Positions 1-5,255 of a stretch of DNA of 9,442 bases are shown here, one piece after another. The stretch spans positions 1 to 9,442 of the forward strand of contig DGUK01000033.1 in assembly GCA_002394635.1 (NCBI GenBank). The letters run 5' to 3'. Source of the stretch: Faecalitalea sp. UBA4312. Lineage in GTDB: Bacteria; Bacillota_I; Bacilli_A; Erysipelotrichales; Erysipelotrichaceae. Made by a program: the position numbers and the translations under genes. Position 1 is the stretch's first letter, and the number at the start of each line of letters is the position of its first letter. The notes under the pieces are model-generated. The model was not told the origin of the DNA. It saw nothing but the letters and a program-made list of their open reading frames with translations, and did no database searches.

Positions 1-1395
1 GATGAATTAAAGAAACGAAAAATCCACTGGATTCCTTTTACCTTGGTTCATAGAGATACCGAGATGACCTCGTGGGGCCAACGCATGGAATTTTTGGAGC
101 AACAGGGATTTACGGTTGTGGAAAGAGAATACTTGGAACATCCCGATCTCGTGACAGTCAATGCATCAATCGATCAATGGACCAGAAAAGTGACGAATGG
201 AATCCATCCGTATCCGGTAGATGGCCTGGTTATTACGTATGACGATACTGTGTATGCTTCAACTGGCAGTATCACTGGCCACCATGCAACCCGGGCCGGG
301 TATGCGTTTAAATGGCAGGATGAATCGACAGAATCGGTATTAGACCATATCGAATGGTCCTGTGCTGCTTCTACCATTACACCAGTAGCGGTCTTTGATC
401 CGGTGGAATTAGAAGGAACCACCGTAAAAAGGGCTTCACTTTGTAACATTAGCGAATGTGAACGTCTGGGAATCGGAGCGAAAGGGACGATCATTTCTGT
501 GATCAAAGCCAATAAGATCATTCCCAAGGTAATCAAAGTTGAAAAAACCGTCGGGGTTCTAGACATTCCATCGGTATGTCCTTTATGTGGACAGGCTACA
601 GAGATCCATATATCCGATGTCTCCGGAACCAAGACTTTAAAATGTACCAATCCGGACTGCAGTGCCAAGCAGTTAAAGAAATATGCCCGCTTTGTATCGA
701 AAGCCGGTATGGATATTGATGGCATCTCGGAAAAGATCCTCTCTCGTTTTATTAATGAGGGATGGATCAAAGAATTTGCAGATATTTATCGTTTGGTCGA
801 TCATTTCGATGAAATCAAGGAGCTGGACGGGTTTGGATTGAAATCAGCACAAAATATTGTCAATGCGATCACGAAAGCTCGAACAGTGAAAGATCAGAAA
901 CTGCTTTTTGCGTTGACGATTCCTTTGGTCGGACAGGACGTGGCCAAACGACTGTTGGCAGCCTATGATCTGGATGCGTTGGTGGATAGCGCAATCCATG
1001 CTGTCTGTGACGATGTCTTTGCGACCATTGATGGCATTGGTCCGGAAAAAAGTGCTGCTTTTGTTCGCTGGTGCAAAGATCCGAAGAATATCAAAATATT
1101 GGAAGAAATAAAGAAGGAAGTCATCATTGAAAGAACAGAACAGGTGGAAGCAGGCCATCAATGCGAAGGGCTTACCTTTGTGGTGACCGGTGATGTGCAT
1201 CACTATAAGAACCGAAAAGAACTAAAGGCGTATATTGAATCCATGGGAGGCAAGGTAACCGGGTCGGTTTCCAGATCGACCAGTTATTTGATCAATAACG
1301 ATGTACAGTCTGCTTCATCTAAGAACAAAAAAGCTCAGCAGCTGGGTATTCCGATCCTTTCCGAAGATGAATTCATTGAAAGATTCGGCGAATAG
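1..1395 (+). CDS. ligA: NAD+-dependent DNA ligase, divergent LigA subtype (5' end missing)
   Basis: Seals nicks in DNA during replication and repair, using NAD+ as adenylate donor. The reading frame is open from base 1, so this is the C-terminal 464 residues; LigA is usually about 650-670, so roughly 190-200 residues including the active-site Lys motif (KxDG) lie upstream of the window. Visible parts, in window residue numbers: end of the nucleotidyltransferase domain with motif IV DGLVIT (74-79) and the motif V region with Lys104 (AFKW); an OB-fold beginning near TPVAVFDPVELEGTTV; a four-Cys zinc finger (Cys193, 196, 215, 220); helix-hairpin-helix repeats (about 225-370); and a C-terminal BRCT domain (about 390-464). 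It departs from typical LigA: motif IV has Thr where most enzymes have Lys, and the usual GRTG before TPVA is absent. This resembles a divergent clostridial-type subfamily. I see no terminator before purA. Whether a second, standard ligA exists elsewhere cannot be told from here. Confidence 0.93.
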   Translation, partial: DELKKRKIHWIPFTLVHRDTEMTSWGQRMEFLEQQGFTVVEREYLEHPDLVTVNASIDQWTRKVTNGIHPYPVDGLVITYDDTVYASTGSITGHHATRAGYAFKWQDESTESVLDHIEWSCAASTITPVAVFDPVELEGTTVKRASLCNISECERLGIGAKGTIISVIKANKIIPKVIKVEKTVGVLDIPSVCPLCGQATEIHISDVSGTKTLKCTNPDCSAKQLKKYARFVSKAGMDIDGISEKILSRFINEGWIKEFADIYRLVDHFDEIKELDGFGLKSAQNIVNAITKARTVKDQKLLFALTIPLVGQDVAKRLLAAYDLDALVDSAIHAVCDDVFATIDGIGPEKSAAFVRWCKDPKNIKILEEIKKEVIIERTEQVEAGHQCEGLTFVVTGDVHHYKNRKELKAYIESMGGKVTGSVSRSTSYLINNDVQSASSKNKKAQQLGIPILSEDEFIERFGE

Positions 1396-1415
1396 GATAA
1401 AATGAATGAATATTA

Positions 1416-1443
1416 TTGACTTACTTTCAAGATGCTTTATAAT
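1416..1443 (+). promoter_or_regulatory. sigma-A promoter for purA
   Basis: A -35 box TTGACT (1416-1421) and a perfect -10 box TATAAT (1438-1443) are separated by 16 bp. Transcription should start near 1450, giving a leader of only about 22 nt that carries the ribosome binding site. There is no room for a riboswitch, so any purine control would have to act at the DNA level; I see no operator I can name. Confidence 0.82.
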
Positions 1444-1472
1444 TTTTCTTGGTTATAAAAAGGAGGTCTCTC

Positions 1473-2753
1473 ATGCCTAGTCAAGTAGTAGTGGGAACCC
1501 AATGGGGCGATGAGGGTAAAGGAAAAATCGTCGATGTATTAGCAGAAAAGGCGGATATGATCGTTCGTTTCCAAGGTGGAGACAATGCAGGTCATACTGT
1601 CATTGTAGATGGAAAAAAGCATGTGTTGCACCTGCTTCCTAGCGGTGTATTACATGAGGAAGCTACGTGTGTGATCGGTCCTGGTGTCGTATGTAACCCA
1701 TTTGTACTGTTAAAGGAAATGGAAACTTTACAGGCTGGTGGTTTATCGACAAAACATATCATCATCAGTGATCGGGCGCAGATGTTGATGCCGTATCATT
1801 GTTATCAGGATGAACTGGAAGAAAAAGCCAAGGATAACAAGATCGGTACGACAAAACGAGGCATTGGCCCTTGTTATGCAGATAAATATGCGCGTACGGG
1901 AATTCGTTATCATGAATTTATAGATTTTGAAAACTTTAAAAAGCGTTTAAAAGAATGCCTTACTTTTAAAAATAAACTGTTTACCGGCGTCTATGGTGCA
2001 CAACCGATGGATTATGATGAAATGGTGGAAGAGTTTGCGGCAATCCATGATCGGATCGTTCCGATGATCCAGGAAACGACACATATTGTCAATCAGGCGA
2101 TGGATGAAAATAAAACTGTCTTATTTGAAGGAGCTCAGGCTGCTATGTTGGATATCAACTATGGTACATATCCGTACGTTACTTCTTCTTCACCGACCAG
2201 TGCAGGGGTAACTGTCGGAGCCGGCATTGCTCCAAGCAGGTTAAAGACCATTGTAGGTGTTGTCAAAGCATATTCGACCCGTGTTGGGGAAGGGCCGTTT
2301 GTTACAGAGCTGCTCGACAGTCAGGGAGACTGGATCCGGGAACAAGGATTTGAATATGGGGCTACAACCGGCCGTCCAAGACGTTGTGGCTGGCTGGATC
2401 TGCTTGTCATTAAACATGCCAATATGATTAATGGCCTGACGGATATCGTCATTACAAAGATTGATGTTCTGACGGGCCTGGATACGATCAAGGTCTGTGT
2501 GGGCTATGATATCAACGGAACCATTCTGGATTATATTCCTAGTGATCAGAATATGGTAGCCTTGGCTAAACCAGTATATAAAGAATTTGCTGGATGGACG
2601 GAAGATATTTCCAAGATGAAGACATATGAAGAACTGCCGAAAGCCTGCAAAGAGTATTTACAATTTATTGAAGAGTTTGTGGGTGTTCGGATCTCCATGG
2701 TTTCTGTTGGTCCGGACCGTGTAAATAATATCTACATTCATGAGATTTTATAG
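1473..2753 (+). CDS. purA: Adenylosuccinate synthetase
   Basis: Catalyses the GTP-dependent joining of IMP and aspartate to adenylosuccinate, the first committed step from IMP to AMP in the cytoplasm. The start is the ATG at 1473, preceded by the ribosome binding site AAAGGAGG (1459-1466); a TTG at 1449 in the same frame lies upstream of that site and is not used. The product is 426 residues, the normal family length. Signature motifs are intact: WGDEGKGK (11-18) with catalytic Asp13, GGDNAGHT with catalytic His41, TTKRGIGPCYADK (IMP contact region), LFEGAQAAMLDINYGTYP, STRVGEGPF, and GATTGRPRRCGWLD near the C-terminal third, followed by TKIDVL for guanine recognition. It has its own promoter and terminator, so it is probably mainly monocistronic, although read-through from ligA is possible. 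Nothing unusual is seen in it. Confidence 0.98.
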   Translation: MPSQVVVGTQWGDEGKGKIVDVLAEKADMIVRFQGGDNAGHTVIVDGKKHVLHLLPSGVLHEEATCVIGPGVVCNPFVLLKEMETLQAGGLSTKHIIISDRAQMLMPYHCYQDELEEKAKDNKIGTTKRGIGPCYADKYARTGIRYHEFIDFENFKKRLKECLTFKNKLFTGVYGAQPMDYDEMVEEFAAIHDRIVPMIQETTHIVNQAMDENKTVLFEGAQAAMLDINYGTYPYVTSSSPTSAGVTVGAGIAPSRLKTIVGVVKAYSTRVGEGPFVTELLDSQGDWIREQGFEYGATTGRPRRCGWLDLLVIKHANMINGLTDIVITKIDVLTGLDTIKVCVGYDINGTILDYIPSDQNMVALAKPVYKEFAGWTEDISKMKTYEELPKACKEYLQFIEEFVGVRISMVSVGPDRVNNIYIHEIL

Positions 2754-2778
2754 CTGAAGGGAAACCTTCAGTTTTTTT
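2754..2778 (+). terminator. Intrinsic terminator of purA
   Basis: A perfect 7-bp stem, CTGAAGG (2754-2760) with CCTTCAG (2765-2771), closes a GAAA tetraloop and is followed by seven T (2772-2778). The stem begins at the base directly after the purA stop codon. Confidence 0.93.
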
Positions 2779-2785
2779 ATTCTGT

Positions 2786-2813
2786 TGGACAAACACAAAA
2801 AAAATTATACAAT
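2786..2813 (+). promoter_or_regulatory. Candidate distal promoter of the Xre-type regulator
   Basis: TGGACA (2786-2791, 5 of 6 matches to the -35 consensus) is followed after 16 bp by TACAAT (2808-2813, 5 of 6). It starts 8 bp after the purA terminator and would give a start site near 2820 and a leader of about 130 nt. This is inferred from sequence match alone. Confidence 0.5.
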
Positions 2814-2817
2814 GAAA

Positions 2818-2838
2818 ATAACAAGTGTTATGTCATAA
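2818..2838. promoter_or_regulatory. Overlapping palindromes, candidate repressor operator
   Basis: Two perfect inverted repeats overlap: ATAACA-AG-TGTTAT (2818-2831) and TTATG-T-CATAA (2828-2838). They sit at the predicted start point of the promoter at 2786-2813 and 113 bp upstream of the Xre gene. That position suits autorepression by the Xre protein, but the link to this protein is inference. Confidence 0.4.
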
Positions 2839-2925
2839 AAATGTTAGGATTGTTGAATCGAATAAAAACCAATGTAAATTTAGACCATATTGAACTTTTT
2901 TATGAAAAAACGATTCTCTGCAAGA

Positions 2926-2931
2926 TATAAT
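2926..2931 (+). promoter_or_regulatory. Possible proximal -10 box for the Xre gene
   Basis: A perfect TATAAT lies 10 nt upstream of an ATG at 2942 and 19 nt upstream of the ATG at 2951. The -35 position (17-bp spacer, 2903-2908, TGAAAA) matches poorly. If used, the mRNA would begin near 2938 and have almost no 5' leader. Confidence 0.4.
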
Positions 2932-2950
2932 CAATTTAGGAATGGTAATT

Positions 2951-3163
2951 ATGAAATTAAAAAGAATAAGAGATTTGAGAGAAGACAATGATCTTACTCA
3001 AGCGGAAATTGCAAAAATTTTAAATGTAACGCAGCGAACGTATTCACGTTACGAAAATGATGATCGTGCGATTCCGATCGAACAACTTGTGAAACTCGCT
3101 GAGTTTTATCATACAAGTGTAGATTATCTGCTGAATCGCACCGACAGAAAAGAACCGTATTAA
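2951..3163 (+). CDS. Xre/Cro-type helix-turn-helix regulator, small
   Basis: A 70-residue DNA-binding protein made almost entirely of one HTH_3 domain (about residues 3-60). The helix-turn-helix core is LTQAEIAKILNVTQRTYSRYEN, in which LTQAEIAKIL and the RTYSRYEN recognition helix are typical; AIPIEQLVKLAEFY and SVDYLLNRTD are the usual last helices. There is no sensor or oligomerisation domain, so the target and signal are unknown. An alternative ATG three codons upstream (2942) gives 73 residues. I prefer 2951 because AGGA (2939-2942) is then spaced 8 nt upstream, but 2942 fits if the proximal -10 box produces a near-leaderless mRNA. Upstream palindromes suggest autoregulation. It converges on the RNA methyltransferase gene and shares its terminator. 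No toxin or partner gene is adjacent, so I do not call it an antitoxin. Confidence 0.88.
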   Translation: MKLKRIRDLREDNDLTQAEIAKILNVTQRTYSRYENDDRAIPIEQLVKLAEFYHTSVDYLLNRTDRKEPY

Positions 3164-3190
3164 AAAAGAATCCTACTGGATTCTTTTTTT
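3162..3190. terminator. Bidirectional terminator between Xre and RNA methyltransferase genes
   Basis: AAAAAAGAATCC (3162-3173) pairs with GGATTCTTTTTT (3178-3189) around a 4-nt loop (3174-3177). There is a T run on each strand after the G+C part, so it can stop transcription from both sides. The left arm overlaps the last base pair of the Xre stop codon. The minus-strand methyltransferase stop codon occupies 3175-3173, in the loop and first stem base. Confidence 0.9.
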
Positions 3191-3919
3191 ATGCTTTATC
3201 GTATATAGAAGAATCGCTGCCGCAGTGGCAACATTGAGGCTTTCAAAGTTGTCCATCTCAATCTCGACACATTGATCAGCCAGAACCATGATCTCAGGAT
3301 GGATTCCTTGACCTTCATTGCCTAGGATAACTCCATAATGCTCCACTTTTTGCACATCCTGAAGTGCAATCGAATCCGTATGCAGCATAGCCGCAAAAAT
3401 TTTCATACCCTTGTTATGTTCTTGTTTGATCGCCTGGTGCAAAGAACCATAAGAATAGTTCATATGAAATAATGCTCCCTTGGAAGCTTGGATGGATTTG
3501 GGATTAAGGATATCTGCACAATGCTCGGATAAAAAGATATGGTCGATTCCAAAGGCTACGGCACAACGAAAGATGGTTCCTATATTTCCAGGATCCTGGA
3601 TATCATCCAGAAACAGAGCGGTATCGATCTTTCGCTCCGCCCTTTCAGGGCGTGTACAGATTCCAATCATTTTTGCATCTGATACTTGGCTTGATAGTTT
3701 ATTGATGACCGGTTGTGTGCACTGTATGGCTTCAAAGGAAAAGGGATTTTTCATACCTTCCAGAATAAACAACTGCTTTAGACATTGAGCCTGCAACGCT
3801 TCCTGGATGAGATGATCCCCCTCTACTATGAACTGACCGGTTTTATCTCTTTCTTTCTTGGTATGCAGCTTAGCTAGTTCTTTGATTGTTTTGTTTTGCG
3901 TGGATTCAATTCTTTTCAT
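3173..3919 (-). CDS. TrmH/SpoU-family RNA 2'-O-ribose methyltransferase (YsgA/RlmB-like)
   Basis: Transfers a methyl group from S-adenosylmethionine to a ribose 2'-OH in rRNA or tRNA; the exact nucleotide cannot be read from sequence. It has 248 residues, normal for the family. The N-terminal substrate-binding region is about residues 1-95 (QFIVEGDHLIQEAL is typical). The C-terminal SPOUT knot domain has all three motifs: DDIQDPGNIGTIFR (105-118, with Asn112 and Arg118), LGNEGQGI (199-206) and ESLNVATAAAILLY (226-239). The start is ATG at 3919. There is no Shine-Dalgarno site, but an extended -10 box ends 6 nt upstream, so the mRNA is probably leaderless. The gene is divergent from pheS, a neighbourhood also seen for Bacillus ysgA near pheST (recalled, not checked). 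The last codons lie inside the terminator stem. Function is secure at family level, not at target-site level. Confidence 0.93.
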   Translation of the reverse strand: MKRIESTQNKTIKELAKLHTKKERDKTGQFIVEGDHLIQEALQAQCLKQLFILEGMKNPFSFEAIQCTQPVINKLSSQVSDAKMIGICTRPERAERKIDTALFLDDIQDPGNIGTIFRCAVAFGIDHIFLSEHCADILNPKSIQASKGALFHMNYSYGSLHQAIKQEHNKGMKIFAAMLHTDSIALQDVQKVEHYGVILGNEGQGIHPEIMVLADQCVEIEMDNFESLNVATAAAILLYTIKHKKRIQ

Positions 3920-3925
3920 AGGAAT

Positions 3926-3954
3926 ATTCTATCATGGTTGAATCCTTTTTTAAA
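3926..3954 (-). promoter_or_regulatory. Extended -10 promoter of the RNA methyltransferase gene (leaderless)
   Basis: Read on the minus strand, TTTAAA (3954-3949) is the -35 candidate, followed by a 17-bp spacer that ends in TGA and then TAGAAT (3931-3926). The TG at 3934-3933 makes it an extended -10. Only 6 nt separate the -10 box from the ATG at 3919, so transcription should begin at or within a base or two of the start codon. Confidence 0.7.
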
Positions 3955-3966
3955 ATTATGTATAAT
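3938..3966 (+). promoter_or_regulatory. Promoter of the T-box-pheST operon
   Basis: TTGAAT (3938-3943) and a perfect TATAAT (3961-3966) are 17 bp apart. The start is predicted near 3973, at the beginning of the T-box leader. It occupies almost the same DNA as the divergent methyltransferase promoter. Confidence 0.8.
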
Positions 3967-3972
3967 TACAAT

Positions 3973-4190
3973 CGTTAAAGCGTTGACAAGACATAGTAAT
4001 TGTTTCCACCTTGGACAAGAGAACAGATTCCACCGGCTGAAAGGATCTGACAAGAGCAGACAATGAATTCACCTTGGAGCAGGAGTTTAAACCTCCTCCG
4101 TATCAGACGGTTATCATGGGTAATTAAGTGCGTGAAAGACGAAGTAGGATGGTACCGCGAAGACATTCGTTCCTACAGCGTCTTTTTTAT
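3973..4190 (+). promoter_or_regulatory. T-box leader, tRNA-Phe specific
   Basis: This RNA leader binds tRNA-Phe directly and lets transcription into pheS continue when the tRNA is uncharged. Stem I: CAAG (3987-3990) pairs with CTTG (4073-4076), and ATTGT (3999-4003) pairs with ACAAT (4060-4064). Between them is a specifier loop with AGTA (3995-3998) opposite GAA (4065-4067), followed by TTC (4068-4070), a Phe codon. An apical hairpin is formed by CAGAT (4024-4028) and ATCTG (4045-4049). AGGAG (4081-4085) with CTCCT (4093-4097) forms a middle hairpin. The conserved T-box AGGATGGTACCGCG is at 4146-4159. Its UGGU can pair with the ACCA end expected for tRNA-Phe, whose discriminator base is normally A. 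Specifier, bulge and downstream gene all agree. Confidence 0.96.
4135..4188 (+). terminator. Regulated terminator of the pheST T-box
   Basis: AAAGACG (4135-4141) pairs with CGTCTTT (4179-4185), and GTAGGA (4144-4149) pairs with TCCTAC (4171-4176), with a small internal loop between them and a T run at 4183-4188. The 5' inner arm overlaps the start of the T-box sequence, so terminator and antiterminator are mutually exclusive. Confidence 0.92.
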
Positions 4191-4210
4191 TTTTATCAAA
4201 GGAGAAAAAC

Positions 4211-5245
4211 ATGGGAAAATTTGAAGAACTGCACAAGGAAGCCTTGGAAAAAATCGGTTGTGCTTCCAATTTATCCGATCTGAATGACCTGCGCGTATTC
4301 TACCTTGGAAAAAAGGGACCTGTACAGGCATTGATGAAGGATATGAAGAATCTGTCCAAAGAGGAAAAACCGGCTTTTGGTAAGAAGGTCAATGAGCTGA
4401 AACAGCAGGTTTCTGCATATATTGACGAGAGAAAAGAAGAGCTGGCCCAACTGGAAATGCAGATGAAGATTGAAAAAGAAAAAATCGATATCACCCTGCC
4501 GGGCCGACGTATGGAAAGTGGTACGATCCATCCGCTGAATTTGGTTCAGCAGGAACTGGAGGATCTGTTTATAGGTTTGGGCTATCAGGTAATCGAAGGG
4601 AAAGAAATTGTTACCGATGAATATTGTTTTGAAAGAGCGAATATTCCAAAGGATCATCCAGCCAGAGATATGCAGGATTCTTTGTATGTGAATGAAAATG
4701 AATTATTACGTACCCATACAACAGCGATTCAAATGGAAGTCCTCGAACAGCAGGCTCCAAATCTTCCGATTAAAGTTGTTTGCCCGGGAAAAGTATATCG
4801 TAGAGATGATGACGATGCGACGCATTCACATCAGTTTACGCAAATGGAAGGTCTCGTGGTCGGAAAACGTGTTCCATTGTCTGATCTAAAAGGAACGTTG
4901 GAATTTCTGGCTCGAAAAATGTTTGGTCAGGATCGACAGATTCGATTCCGCCCAAGCTATTTCCCTTTTACTGAACCAAGCGTAGAAGTAGATGTAAGTT
5001 GTCATATTTGTAACGGAAAAGGCTGTCCGACCTGTAAAGGTACCGGCTGGATTGAAATTCTGGGAGCCGGTGAAGTCCATCCAAACGTATTACGTATGGC
5101 CGGGTATGATCCGGATACATGCTGCGGATTTGCGTTTGGTGTAGGTATTGAACGTATTGCTATGTTGAAGTACGGCATTGATGATATTCGTCATTTCTAT
5201 ACGAATGACAAACGTTTCAACAAAACGTTCAAGCGTTTCGAGTAG
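4211..5245 (+). CDS. pheS: Phenylalanyl-tRNA synthetase alpha subunit
   Basis: Catalytic subunit of the cytoplasmic alpha2-beta2 enzyme that charges tRNA-Phe. It has 344 residues, standard length, with an ATG start behind AAAGGAG (4199-4205). The N-terminal coiled coil for tRNA contact spans about residues 1-95. The class II catalytic core follows: NIPKDHPARDMQDS, then LLRTHT, motif 2 around Arg-Arg-Asp-Asp-Asp-Asp with T204-H-S-H-QFTQMEG, phenylalanine-pocket segment FPFTEPSVEVDV, and motif 3 GFAFGVGIER (306-315). A four-Cys cluster (Cys264, 267, 272, 275) is inserted before GTGWIEILG; I recall this from other Firmicutes PheS proteins, and it looks like a metal site absent from E. coli PheS. 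The gene is the first of the T-box-controlled pheST operon; its stop codon overlaps the pheT ribosome binding site. Confidence 0.98.
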   Translation: MGKFEELHKEALEKIGCASNLSDLNDLRVFYLGKKGPVQALMKDMKNLSKEEKPAFGKKVNELKQQVSAYIDERKEELAQLEMQMKIEKEKIDITLPGRRMESGTIHPLNLVQQELEDLFIGLGYQVIEGKEIVTDEYCFERANIPKDHPARDMQDSLYVNENELLRTHTTAIQMEVLEQQAPNLPIKVVCPGKVYRRDDDDATHSHQFTQMEGLVVGKRVPLSDLKGTLEFLARKMFGQDRQIRFRPSYFPFTEPSVEVDVSCHICNGKGCPTCKGTGWIEILGAGEVHPNVLRMAGYDPDTCCGFAFGVGIERIAMLKYGIDDIRHFYTNDKRFNKTFKRFE

Positions 5246-5255
5246 GAGGATCTCT

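Noticed and set aside
174..770. A 198-residue minus-strand open frame opposite ligA
   Set aside because: It is antisense to conserved ligase codons, has no recognisable domain and no initiation signal; the ligase frame explains the sequence.
2841..2930. A 29-codon open frame (MLGLLNRIKTNVN...) between purA and the Xre gene
   Set aside because: No Shine-Dalgarno site, it overlaps the proximal TATAAT, and the composition is that of AT-rich intergenic DNA.
5178..5255. An upstream TTG/ATG-type start for pheT inside pheS
   Set aside because: The ATG at 5256 has an ideal ribosome binding site and matches the conserved PheT N-terminus; the 26 extra residues are out-of-frame pheS sequence.
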